Positions 7,070 to 14,048 of a stretch of 14,495 nucleotides of DNA are shown one piece after another. The translations under genes and the position numbers were made by a program. The DNA lies in contig JBOHRF010000113.1 in the NCBI GenBank assembly GCA_050732575.1, forward strand, positions 1-14,495, written 5' to 3'. A model generated the notes under the pieces. That model saw only the letters and a list, made by a program, of their open reading frames with translations, searched no databases and had not been told where the DNA came from. This stretch comes from JBBDWZ01 sp050732575 (GTDB taxonomy: Bacteria; Gemmatimonadota; Gemmatimonadetes; Longimicrobiales; RSA9). Positions within the stretch are counted from its first letter, which is position 1. Each line of letters opens with the position of its first letter.

Positions 7070-10069
7070 TTAGAACCGTACGTTGAAGATGACGTTGACC
7101 CGCGCCAACTGAGGCAAAACGGCCTGGTCATTGTTAAAGCTCGCGTCCGGATCCAGGCCCTTGTAATCGGTCCAGGTGGCCAACTCGCGGCCGACCACGG
7201 TGACCGATGCAAATTCCAGTGGTCGAATCCAGCGTTCCGGGATTGTGTAGGTGGCCGACACTTCGCGCAGCTTTATGTAAGAAGCATCCTCGATGTATTG
7301 AGTGATGAGACCCTGCGCGAGTGCGTTACCCACGGTTTGCGCCAGATAGACCGGAGCATAGCGATCCGGATAGTAGTTGGCTTCGCACAGCCCACCGCCA
7401 AAGCCGCCCGTGCAGCGCAACAGCTCGTTGGCATTGAACAGAACGTTGCCACCCTGATAATCGACCACGGCGTACAAGCGCAGCCGCCGCCGAATGGTAA
7501 CCGTATTGGCGATCGCGCCCGTATAGGTGGGCGTGGTCGTGCCCATGAACAGGAAGGGCGCACTGGCACAGGCCACGGGAGCACCCTCACCGTTATCGCA
7601 CATCACATTAGTGGCCAGGTTCGTGGTCGGATTGCGATCCGCCGATACCACCCGTTTGGTGAACCAGCCACCAATGGGATAACCTTCACGGTTGAGTGTG
7701 CCGACCGCTGCAATCGTTCCTTCCGGCTGGCCCACATCTTTGATCTCGTCCTTCACGGTTGCCAGAGTGGCCGTAACATCCCAGACCAGGTCCGGACGCC
7801 GGATGGCGTTGAGCGTAGTGGCCAGTTCCAGACCGCGCGTGTCCACGCGCGCCAGGTTCAACGGAATCGAGCCTGGGAAACCGCTGGAAGGCGCAACCGC
7901 CTGATTCACGATCTGATCTTCCGTCTTCTTGCTGAAATACGTGAAGTCCACGCTGAACCGATCGAACAACCCGGCCTCGAAGCCTGCTTCGAATTCCTTG
8001 CCGCGCTCCGGTCGCAGATCCGGGTTGCCCAGGTTGCCGGGCGTCACGGCGTTCGCGCCATTGGGACCCTGCACGGGCGAGAAGGTCTGCAACGCGGCAA
8101 ACGCGTTGGGTGCCTGCCCTGACTCGCCGTACGCGCCGCGCAGCCTGAACGTGTTCAACTTCAACACATCCTTAAGGGGCGCAAAGAACGGCTCTTCACT
8201 CACTACCCACGATGCGTCGAATTTTGGATAGCTCACCCACTTGTAGTCTTCACCGAACGCGCTGTTGTTATCCACGCGCAGGGCACCGGTCACGAACAGG
8301 CGGTCGCGCCAGGCCAACTTCTCTTGAACGTAGCCGCCCACCGTTGTGTTGACGGTGATCGATTGTGTGGCTGTCAGCTGCGAGGCCGCGGCCGACACCG
8401 TATACACACCTGCGCCCGGGAAGCCGAGGCCGCCCAGGAAGCTCTGATCGATCTGATTGCGGAAGACTTGCGTGCCTACCGTGGTCGTTGCAGTCAGCGA
8501 CTCCAGCAGCTGCGCGCGCGCATTGCCCGCATAGTCCAGCGTGAAGCGCGCGCCGTTGCGAAGTTGCTGGCCTATGCGTCCCAGCGCAGCCGTCGGTGAC
8601 AGATAGACGGCCAGTGCCGGTGGCGCATAGCGCTCCAGACCCCGAAGGTCCTGCGCCGTGTAATCGATGCCCGCCAGCAGCCGCTGCGAAAGCCAGCTAG
8701 TGGGTTGATGGTTCACAACACCGCTGCCCGTGAAGCGCCGAACAAATTGCTGGTTGTCCCACAACTCCCAGGTGACTTCGGGCGGGAAATTGAAGGCAAA
8801 ACCGCGCGAGTTCGGCCACAGTTTCGGGTGTCCGCCAATCGCGCCGAAAAGCGCTGAGGCGCCAATGTCCGTGCCCAAATGCCCGCGCACATCGACGTAG
8901 TTCAGGCTCGTGCTGAAGTCGACCTTGGGCGAGGGTGTCACGTTCAGATTGGCATGCAGCGAGAATTGTTTCAGTGAATTGTTCGGCTCGACGCCCGTGT
9001 CATCCTGAAACGATGACGACACGAAGTAGCGCACCTCATCCGCACCGCCCGACAGCGATGCCGTGATCGATTGGGCCCGGCCATTCTCAAACAGTGGAGT
9101 GCCGCGCTCTTTCTCCTGCTGCACTCCATTCCAGGTCACAATCTGTCCCGTCGCAACGTCGCGGAAGTAGTTCGTAGGAACCCGGCCTTCCGCATCGCGG
9201 AACCACATGGTGCCCTGCTGCAGCTGCAGCGCAAAGCTTTGACTGCCGCTCCGGCCTTTTTTCGTGATGATCTGAATCACACCATTGGAAGCTTCGGTCC
9301 CGTAAATCGTGGATGCCGCTGGCCCCTTGATGACTTCAATGCTCTCAATGTCTTCTGGATTGATGTCATTGAGGCGGCTGCCCACGCCGGCTCCCTGCCC
9401 GGAAAAACCGCCAAACGAGGGACCGACTCCCGACTCCGTGTTCATGCGCACGCCGTCGACATATATCAGTGGCGAATTGCCCTGACCGATGCTCGACCGC
9501 CCGCGAATATTGATGGTCGGACCCGCACCGATTCGGCCGGTGTTGAAATTGATCGTTACGCCTGGAGCCCGTGCATTCAGCAGGTCCTGGAACGTAGCGG
9601 GAGCGGCCAGATCAACGGCTTCCACGGCATTGATCTTGGTCACCGAGTTACCAATCGCCCGCAGTCGCTCAGCGGAACCGGTGGCACTGACCACTAACTC
9701 GTCCAACGCCACCGCCTGCACCGGCAAAACAAAATCTGCCGTGGCCTGAGCGCCGGAGACGCTCACCGTTTGGGTTGCCGGCGCGTAACCGATACTCCGG
9801 GCCGTGACCGTCTGAGCTCCGGCCGGAACGTTGGCAATCCGGTAGCGGCCATCCGTGTTTGTGAAACCACCCAGACGCGTGCCTTCCACCGTTACTGCCG
9901 CACCCGCGATCGGAAGCTGCGTGCGCGCGTCCGTGACTCTTCCCACCACCACCCCACCAGCGCCCTGCGCGTGCACGGCTGCACTGGCTGCGGCCAGCGG
10001 ACCGACCGCAAGGCATGCCACGGCGAGCCAGCGCCAGCGCCTCGCAACCCGGTCGAGTGTCGTCTTCAT
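7070..10069 (-). CDS. SusC/RagA-family TonB-dependent outer-membrane receptor
   Basis: A 22-stranded-barrel importer energised by TonB-ExbBD, about 999 residues from ATG 10069. An ATG 15 nt upstream (10084) is in frame, but GGGAG lies between the two at proper distance from the second, which I prefer. Counting from that upstream ATG, the features are: a signal peptide ending AVHAQ at 40; a carboxypeptidase-like regulatory domain at 44-125 (VVGRVTDARTQLPIAGAAV); a TonB-box-like LDELVVSATG near 128; and a plug domain with NIRGRSSIGQGNSPLIYVDG and the SusC signature DIESIEVIKGPAASTIYG. The barrel follows and ends in a terminal aromatic residue (FNVRF) as expected for BAM recognition. No N-terminal STN domain is present, so no direct anti-sigma signalling is suggested. 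susD follows after 2 nt. Confidence 0.95.
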   Translation of the reverse strand: MKTTLDRVARRWRWLAVACLAVGPLAAASAAVHAQGAGGVVVGRVTDARTQLPIAGAAVTVEGTRLGGFTNTDGRYRIANVPAGAQTVTARSIGYAPATQTVSVSGAQATADFVLPVQAVALDELVVSATGSAERLRAIGNSVTKINAVEAVDLAAPATFQDLLNARAPGVTINFNTGRIGAGPTINIRGRSSIGQGNSPLIYVDGVRMNTESGVGPSFGGFSGQGAGVGSRLNDINPEDIESIEVIKGPAASTIYGTEASNGVIQIITKKGRSGSQSFALQLQQGTMWFRDAEGRVPTNYFRDVATGQIVTWNGVQQEKERGTPLFENGRAQSITASLSGGADEVRYFVSSSFQDDTGVEPNNSLKQFSLHANLNVTPSPKVDFSTSLNYVDVRGHLGTDIGASALFGAIGGHPKLWPNSRGFAFNFPPEVTWELWDNQQFVRRFTGSGVVNHQPTSWLSQRLLAGIDYTAQDLRGLERYAPPALAVYLSPTAALGRIGQQLRNGARFTLDYAGNARAQLLESLTATTTVGTQVFRNQIDQSFLGGLGFPGAGVYTVSAAASQLTATQSITVNTTVGGYVQEKLAWRDRLFVTGALRVDNNSAFGEDYKWVSYPKFDASWVVSEEPFFAPLKDVLKLNTFRLRGAYGESGQAPNAFAALQTFSPVQGPNGANAVTPGNLGNPDLRPERGKEFEAGFEAGLFDRFSVDFTYFSKKTEDQIVNQAVAPSSGFPGSIPLNLARVDTRGLELATTLNAIRRPDLVWDVTATLATVKDEIKDVGQPEGTIAAVGTLNREGYPIGGWFTKRVVSADRNPTTNLATNVMCDNGEGAPVACASAPFLFMGTTTPTYTGAIANTVTIRRRLRLYAVVDYQGGNVLFNANELLRCTGGFGGGLCEANYYPDRYAPVYLAQTVGNALAQGLITQYIEDASYIKLREVSATYTIPERWIRPLEFASVTVVGRELATWTDYKGLDPDASFNNDQAVLPQLARVNVIFNVRF

Positions 10070-10167
10070 AACTTCTGCTCCCATCGAGGGTGAGATACCG
10101 GCTGCCTACTGTGACTCGCCATGAGAAACACGCGCGCAGTGGCGCGGCGAGTTGATGGTCTCGGGTT

Positions 10168-10190
10168 GCAGCAAGAATCCAGCGTGCTGC
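10168..10190 (-). terminator. Weak stem-loop after the GNAT gene
   Basis: A 6-bp stem GCAGCA/TGCTGC with an 11-nt loop starts 2 nt beyond the stop of the GNAT gene. No U-run follows on the minus strand, so it may be an attenuator or RNA-stability element rather than a true terminator. The 122-nt gap to susC leaves room for a separate susC promoter, but I find no convincing -35/-10 pair there. Confidence 0.2.
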
Positions 10191-10191
10191 T

Positions 10192-11058
10192 TCAACCGTC
10201 AGTGGATTGCACGCGTTCGAGTACAAAGAAAACGCGCCGCGCTTCGGCATCGCGACGCACGCCCGTTACCCTGTACCCGTTGGCCAACGCCCATTGAAAA
10301 TACCCGCGCGTTGCCGACCGCCACTCATTCGCAATCCTCGCCGAATCGGCCACCACGGCCTGCAAGTCCCAGGGAATTTCGATCAACGCAAGCACAGGCT
10401 TCTGACCCGCTGCCGGCGGCTCCTCACGCGGAAACGCCGTCAGCACATGCCCACGCGCGGTATGACCGTTCGCCCGCGGCGCAGCCTCATGTCCGTTGCC
10501 ATCGGTAAGGCATTCCACAACCAAACGATCCGTGCCCACCGCATGGTGCAACGGACTCTGGGAAGTGCCGTACATGTCGGTCACGTATTCGACCACGCGC
10601 ACGCCCAGACGGTTGATGTTCAGGTGCGCATTTCGAGCCTGCAGCGGATCGAACGTCCAGTACATTCGTTTGATTCCGCGGCAAGAGAGGATCTCGCGCT
10701 GTACTTCCTTGAGCCGCCGCCCAATGCCCTGGTCGCGCGCGCCCGGCTTCACACCCAGCATGTGCGACCAGTGCGCGACCTCGCCGTCCTTCAGGCCGGT
10801 CAGTCCAAACACGAAACCAACCAGCGTTTCATCCGGACCATACGCACCTAGCGCCAGCGCGTCCACATGATGCGCCGCCAACATCAAGGACGCCGGCACG
10901 ATCTCATCGAATTCGGCGCCCCAGATCTCCTGCTGAAGGGCTACGCACGTACGCAACTCGGCCAGCGTTTCCATGGGCCGCACGTTGACGGGTGGCGCCT
11001 GGACCTGCGTGGCCGGCTGCTCTTCGCTGGATGGACTGGATATGGTCGAATGCGGCAT
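10192..11058 (-). CDS. COG3375-like GNAT-superfamily acetyltransferase
   Basis: A predicted cytoplasmic acyl-CoA-dependent N-acyltransferase, 288 residues from ATG 11058. The acetyl-CoA-binding motif A reads HMLGVKPGARDQGIGRRLKE (near 99-118). The diagnostic stretch of the COG3375 group, WTFDPLQARNAHLNINRLG, follows at about 134-152, then YVTDMYG and TDRLVVE. The C-terminal third (from about 190) is a separate domain ending in RRVFFVLERV. AGGTG precedes ATG 11058; a GTG at 11064 overlaps that element and is less likely. The gene is first in the minus-strand series and lies behind a good promoter match. No substrate is known; COG3375 genes are often near menaquinone or amino-acid genes elsewhere, which are not visible here. 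It may be transcribed with susC, but the 122-nt gap makes this uncertain. Confidence 0.88.
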   Translation of the reverse strand: MPHSTISSPSSEEQPATQVQAPPVNVRPMETLAELRTCVALQQEIWGAEFDEIVPASLMLAAHHVDALALGAYGPDETLVGFVFGLTGLKDGEVAHWSHMLGVKPGARDQGIGRRLKEVQREILSCRGIKRMYWTFDPLQARNAHLNINRLGVRVVEYVTDMYGTSQSPLHHAVGTDRLVVECLTDGNGHEAAPRANGHTARGHVLTAFPREEPPAAGQKPVLALIEIPWDLQAVVADSARIANEWRSATRGYFQWALANGYRVTGVRRDAEARRVFFVLERVQSTDG

Positions 11059-11081
11059 CGGCACCTGATCGTCGTGGAGAA

Positions 11082-11107
11082 GCCGCGCCGGCGAGGGGCG
11101 GCGCGGC
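11082..11107. promoter_or_regulatory. Perfect 9-bp hairpin in the divergent control region
   Basis: GCCGCGCCG (11082-11090) and CGGCGCGGC (11099-11107) form a perfect inverted repeat with an 8-nt loop. On the minus strand it falls in the predicted 5' leader of the GNAT gene, about 24 nt before the start codon, so it could affect translation. It could equally be an operator, since it lies next to the plus-strand promoter candidate. No U-tract follows, so it is not an intrinsic terminator. Confidence 0.5.
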
Positions 11108-11109
11108 CG

Positions 11110-11139
11110 TTGGGCACAGGTTCGTGTTCTCTTTAGTAT
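11110..11139 (+). promoter_or_regulatory. Candidate promoter for the M23 gene
   Basis: A weak -35 match TTGGGC (11110-11115) is followed 18 nt later by TAGTAT (11134-11139). Transcription would begin near 11146, only a few nt before ATG 11154, giving an almost leaderless mRNA or favouring the internal ATG 11208. It overlaps the minus-strand -10 element, so the two directions could compete. Confidence 0.35.
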
Positions 11140-11165
11140 ACAGACCGTACCCCATGAACCGTCAA
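11135..11165 (-). promoter_or_regulatory. Candidate promoter for the GNAT gene and operon
   Basis: On the minus strand TTGACG (11165-11160) and TATACT (11140-11135) each differ by one base from the sigma-70 consensus hexamers and are separated by 19 nt, slightly longer than ideal. The predicted transcript would start near 11128 and have a leader of about 70 nt that includes the 9-bp hairpin. Confidence 0.45.
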
Positions 11166-11558
11166 CGCATTAGCTTAGCGGCGTCCTCGGCTCGGGTTAC
11201 AACCGTGATGAGAATTGCCGTTTGCACCATCGGTGTGCTGGTCGCGGCCGGGCTGCCGCCGCAGGCGTCCGGGCAGCTCCCACCTTTTGTGGAGTTCCGT
11301 GTGCCCAAGGCGCCTCAGGTTGTGGCCGGAGATTCGGGCGCGGCCGTGGTCTACGAGGTTCATGTGACGAACCTGACGGCCAACGTTCTGACCCTGAAAC
11401 GCATCGAGGTTGTGAACGAAGCCGACCAAAGAGTGCTCTATAGTGTGGAGGATAGTGCACTCGCGCGTGCTATGGCGCGACCGGGCGCCAACGTGCCCTT
11501 GGGCGAGCGTACCAGGATCGGTGGCGGTCTGCGGGCCGTGGTTTTTCTCTGGGTGTGA
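11154..11558 (+). CDS. N-terminal part of a split M23-family protein
   Basis: The N-terminal part of a secreted protein whose peptidase domain continues in the next frame. From ATG 11154 it has 134 residues; ATG 11208 (MRIAVCTIGVLVAAG...) is an equally good start and gives a tidier signal peptide ending ASGQ. No Shine-Dalgarno sequence is seen before either. The body is a beta-sandwich-like domain (VVYEVHVTNLTANVLTLKRIEVV) and ends GGGLRAVVFLWV before TGA 11556-11558. In homologous M23 proteins, as I recall them, such a segment runs straight on into the part found downstream. The stop overlaps GTG 11555 by 4 nt (GTGA), which resembles translational coupling, but a one-base frameshift in a single ancestral gene explains the domain layout better. 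Confidence 0.78.
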   Translation: MNRQRISLAASSARVTTVMRIAVCTIGVLVAAGLPPQASGQLPPFVEFRVPKAPQVVAGDSGAAVVYEVHVTNLTANVLTLKRIEVVNEADQRVLYSVEDSALARAMARPGANVPLGERTRIGGGLRAVVFLWV

Positions 11559-12334
11559 ATAGGGCGGCAGCACCAACGGCGCTTGGGCAGCGGCTGACGT
11601 TCCAACGTGTGGCTCCCGACACGGGCGAGGCGATTCTCGAAGGCGCGTCCGTGCCCGTGAGTGGGGGCCCGGTGGTGATCGGTCCGCCGTTGCGCGGTGA
11701 GTGGGTGGCGATAAATGGGCCGTCGAATACATCAGGGCATCGTCGATCCGCCATCCCGATCAACGGTGTGGTGGCGATTGGCCAGCGTTTCGCGATCGAT
11801 TACTTGCAGGTAGACGAGAAAGGCAACTCCTTCCGGAATGATCGCTCGGTGAACGAGAACTTCCTGGCCGAAGGTCAGGACATACTCTCGGTAGCGGCGG
11901 GCACGGTTGTGGACACGAAGGACAGCATCCCGGAGAATGTGCCCGGTGGTCGGGCCGTGCCCATCACACTGGCCACGGTAGCCGGCAACTATATCGTGCT
12001 GGACATCGGCGGCGACCGTTTCGCGCTTTACGCGCACCTCAAGCCAGGCTCACTGCGCGTGAAAGTAGGCGATCGCGTGCAGCGCGGTCAGGTCATCGGA
12101 CTGGTGGGCAACTCGGGCAACTCCACGGAACCGCACCTGCATTTCCATCTGGCAGACGCGCGCGCAGCGGGCTCCTCGACCCTGGGTGCCGAAGGCATTC
12201 CGTACGCGCACGAGACGCTGGAGATCGTCGGGCGTTGTGCGCTTGTCACTGCGATTGGGCCCTGCACACGCGCGACCGTCACTGTGCGTAATGCGATGCC
12301 GTTACAGAATCAGATGGTTCGATTTCCAAAATAG
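11555..12334 (+). CDS. M23-family (LytM-like) peptidase domain, downstream part of split gene
   Basis: The M23 metallopeptidase part, 259 residues as read from GTG 11555. M23 enzymes use one Zn to cut peptidoglycan cross-bridges in the periplasm or outside the cell. Recognisable elements are the loop GPSNTSGHRR (55-64), QRFAIDY (77-83), YAHL with His161, KVGDRVQRGQVIGLVGNSGNST (in pieces: KVGDRVQRGQ and VIGLVGNSGN) and PHLHFH with His194/His196. The first zinc ligand of the HxxxD motif is not His here (Arg78 with Asp82), so activity may be altered. I believe this is usual in the subfamily. The segment begins RAAAPTALGQRLTF, which joins FLWV of the preceding frame with only a few residues lost, and it has no signal peptide of its own. 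It would therefore be non-exported if translated alone. Confidence 0.85.
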   Translation: MNRAAAPTALGQRLTFQRVAPDTGEAILEGASVPVSGGPVVIGPPLRGEWVAINGPSNTSGHRRSAIPINGVVAIGQRFAIDYLQVDEKGNSFRNDRSVNENFLAEGQDILSVAAGTVVDTKDSIPENVPGGRAVPITLATVAGNYIVLDIGGDRFALYAHLKPGSLRVKVGDRVQRGQVIGLVGNSGNSTEPHLHFHLADARAAGSSTLGAEGIPYAHETLEIVGRCALVTAIGPCTRATVTVRNAMPLQNQMVRFPK

Positions 12335-12642
12335 CGGTCGCGTCGCTCTCGCTTGACGAGTGACTCAGCGGTTTGTTATTGGCTTTAGAAAACTGAGCCG
12401 CATCGCCACAACCTGGAGAACGCCAACCCCATGTTCTTGCCTGCGTCGCTGAGGTGCACCGCCCGCGTGTAAGCTTACCTCATTTTAGACGGCGCTAGAC
12501 GGAGCTGTACTCGGATTCTCCAGGCTCTTGTAAACCAAGTCTGCCTTGCGTGCCCTGCAGAACGTGTCCAACCTATAGTACGTCAGAACGAGCGGCTGCG
12601 ACAGCAGGCGTCGGCTGGCCGCATTGATCCCAAGGAGATTCG
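12335..12642. other. Intergenic region, 308 nt
   Basis: No convincing gene. Soon after the M23 stop there is a weak stem-loop (CTCAG 12364-12368 with CTGAG 12393-12397, plus a short inner TTT/AAA pairing). Further on, GAGGT (12451-12455) pairs with ACCTC (12477-12481), enclosing the palindromes GGTGCACC and GTAAGCTTAC, and is followed by ATTTTAG, a possible but weak terminator. The right end holds the promoter and ribosome binding site of the next gene. I looked for an attC-like partner of the 14.1-kb site here and found none. Confidence 0.5.
12551..12579 (+). promoter_or_regulatory. Candidate promoter for the lysine-rich protein gene
   Basis: TATAGT at 12574-12579 is a good -10 match. The best -35 at 17-nt spacing is the poor TGCCCT (12551-12556). 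The start site would lie near 12586, giving a leader of about 57 nt that ends in a strong AAGGAG (12632-12637) five nt before ATG 12643. Confidence 0.35.
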
Positions 12643-13173
12643 ATGGGGATTCTCGGAGACACTCACCCGCAGCCAGGTGGGCCGCCTGGTACGTCACAAT
12701 TCCCAAGTGACAGCGTACTGGGCCGCATTGCGCGCGGTAACTTCAAACCCACGGAGGCCGATCTCGAGGAGCTGCACAAACTCGCGCAAAACGGCAATCG
12801 CGCGGAGCGCCGAGCGGCGGCCAAACAACTGAATAAGCAGGGCATCGCTGCCCCGCCGGCGGCACCAAGGGCGCCTGTGGTCATGCCCGCTGTCGCGCCA
12901 GCCGTACCGGGCGAGGGTGGGCCCGCAGAGCCGCCTGCCCCGACGCGGGCTCAGGCGATGAAGCAGCGCTCCGCGAAGAAAGAGCCTGCAACCCAGGCTC
13001 AGGCACTAAAGCAGAGCGCGCCGCCCAAAGCCGCTCAAGGGAAGGCCAACACAAAACAGACCGCCGCCAAAAAGGCCTCGTCCAAGAAAACGTCTGCCAA
13101 GAAAGCCGCTGCGAAGAAATCTGCTTCTGTCCAACGCGCACCCGGCAAGGCGCAACGAAAAAAAACGCGCTGA
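12643..13173 (+). CDS. Lysine/alanine-rich histone-H1-like protein, frame change at A8
   Basis: A 176-residue protein of unknown function with a strong Shine-Dalgarno sequence (AAGGAG). Residues 1-24 are Pro/Gly-rich. Residues 25-68 are predicted helical and charged (TEADLEELHKLAQNGNRAER). Residues 69-101 form a Pro/Ala linker. Residues 101-176 form a basic tail with repeated AKK units like histone H1, Hc1 or AlgP tails, so nucleic-acid binding is likely. The tail contains a double repeat, RAQAMKQRSA (102-111) and QAQALKQSAP (118-127). The frame ends at TGA 13171-13173 just after a run of eight A (13158-13165). In the -1 frame the tail carries on with the same composition (ALKKIANQKAPAKKAAANQ), so either the run gained or lost a base or ribosomes slip at A_AAA_AAA. 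The -1 frame stays open to 13607 but runs antisense to the next gene. Confidence 0.75.
   Translation: MGILGDTHPQPGGPPGTSQFPSDSVLGRIARGNFKPTEADLEELHKLAQNGNRAERRAAAKQLNKQGIAAPPAAPRAPVVMPAVAPAVPGEGGPAEPPAPTRAQAMKQRSAKKEPATQAQALKQSAPPKAAQGKANTKQTAAKKASSKKTSAKKAAAKKSASVQRAPGKAQRKKTR
13158..13165 (+). repeat. A8 homopolymer at the frame break
   Basis: Eight consecutive A residues lie within codons CGA-AAA-AAA-ACG. The in-frame heptamer A_AAA_AAA fits the X_XXY_YYZ slippery pattern for -1 frameshifting and is also a typical site for replication slippage or sequencing indels. A TGA follows five nt later in frame. Confidence 0.8.
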
Positions 13174-13219
13174 AGAAGATCGCAAACCAGAAGGCGCCCG
13201 CGAAGAAGGCGGCTGCAAA

Positions 13220-13543
13220 TCAGGTCTGCATCCACCTCGTACTTTGTCGCGCTGCCGATCGTTTCCGCATGGGGGTTTCGGAAAGTCCCCGCTTGGGAGC
13301 GATGTCATTTCTGGGCATTTCGCCCACCGGTAGTTCTATCGCGTCGGCGCGGGCTTTACCCTTTGGATCCGGAGTTTCGACAACTTGTAGCAAACCCTCC
13401 TCGAGCTTCTTTTTTACATCGGATGTAGCAAGAAATGCGACCCAGGCCTCGTTCAAAAAGGGCATTGAACTTCCTGGGGAGATCGTGACCCCGCCCGGAC
13501 CGGTGAGGTACGGTTTCACGCTTACGTTGACAAGTTTTTTCAT
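13220..13543 (-). CDS. Small protein of unknown function
   Basis: A 107-residue protein I do not recognise, read from ATG 13543 (MKKLVNVSVKPYLTGPGGV). AGGG lies about ten nt upstream. Residues 1-58 look like a small beta-rich domain followed by a helix (FLNEAWVAFLATSDVKKKLEEG) and a strand (LQVVETP). This layout reminds me loosely of small phage-tail or injection-system accessory proteins (KLVN.. ..PGG..IPPG), but the likeness is too weak for assignment. The C-terminal half is basic and probably disordered. It begins 11 nt after the stop of the upstream minus-strand gene, so the two are probably cotranscribed. It converges on the lysine-rich gene. Confidence 0.65.
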   Translation of the reverse strand: MKKLVNVSVKPYLTGPGGVTISPGSSMPFLNEAWVAFLATSDVKKKLEEGLLQVVETPDPKGKARADAIELPVGEMPRNDIAPKRGLSETPMRKRSAARQSTRWMQT

Positions 13544-13554
13544 GATGCGCCGCC

Positions 13555-13791
13555 CTATCGTTTCAGACGCTGCCGAAGCAGCCCACAAAGATTCTCAATA
13601 TCCGTAAGAAACTGTCGCTTGTGCGCCAGCAAATTCCGCTTGGACGCCGAGGTCAACCAGAGCGGGAGCACCGGGTCGGGTCGAAATTGGGCAAGGATAC
13701 TATGGAGTTCGTACACACGCCCTTTCACGTCATCATCCAGATACGACCGATACTCTGTGAAGGGGCCATGATGAGATCGTCGCCGGCACAT
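13555..13791 (-). pseudogene. Downstream frame of the split membrane protein
   Basis: This frame carries the C-terminal part of the membrane-anchored protein encoded just upstream. The two frames overlap between 13725 and 13791. The likely native join is near the GGGG at 13762-13765, since PFTEYRSYLDDDVKGRVYEL here continues naturally from DDLIMAP in the other frame. The remainder (LHSILAQFRPDPVLPLWLTS, then FLTDIENLCGLLRQRLKR) is amphipathic and helical, ending at TAG 13555. I do not recognise the family. The residues encoded between 13791 and about 13768 in this frame are probably not native. Confidence 0.6.
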
Positions 13792-14048
13792 ACGAGTCGC
13801 ACGAACTCTTTGTCAGTAAGGGCCGCGAGGTCTACCTGCTCGTAGAGCATGCGGTAGGCCTCAAGCATTGCCTTCTCTTGCGCCGCGGCGTACCGCTGCA
13901 GAGTGTCAAGCCGTTTTGCCTTCTCGGAGCTTCTGCGTTCAACAGCCCGCTTCGCGAAGAACACGAGTATCGCAGCCGCGAGCAATACAAAGGGAATGGC
14001 CGCGGCGCCCACTCCGATCTGGTTGAGCACCTGCTTCAGTTCTTCCAT
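13725..14048 (-). CDS. Small membrane-anchored coiled-coil protein, frameshifted
   Basis: An unrecognised protein starting at ATG 14048. Residues 12-32 form one transmembrane helix (VGAAAIPFVLLAAAILVFF). A charged, probably coiled-coil segment follows (33-75), then an acidic/hydrophobic stretch to DDLIMAP (90-96). This frame then runs into SQSIGRIWMMT and stops at 13725, while the neighbouring frame continues with well-formed sequence to 13555. A single-base indel near the GGGG at 13762-13765 would restore one protein of about 164 residues. The short N-terminus before the helix and the long basic-charged tail after it suggest N-out, C-in anchoring. No Shine-Dalgarno sequence is seen. The start lies about 60 nt from the inner edge of the attC-like repeat, the place expected for the first gene of an integron cassette. 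Confidence 0.6.
   Translation of the reverse strand: MEELKQVLNQIGVGAAAIPFVLLAAAILVFFAKRAVERRSSEKAKRLDTLQRYAAAQEKAMLEAYRMLYEQVDLAALTDKEFVRLVCAGDDLIMAPSQSIGRIWMMT

Noticed and set aside
7055..8122. Plus-strand open frame of 355 codons
   Set aside because: It is antisense to susC, whose frame has clear family motifs; no recognisable domain.
12364..12397. Intrinsic terminator after the M23 gene
   Set aside because: The stem is short with a bulge and no T-run follows.
13269..13607. Plus-strand open frame continuing the -1 frame of the lysine-rich protein
   Set aside because: Past about 13,220 the composition changes and it runs antisense to the small minus-strand gene, which has better coding features.
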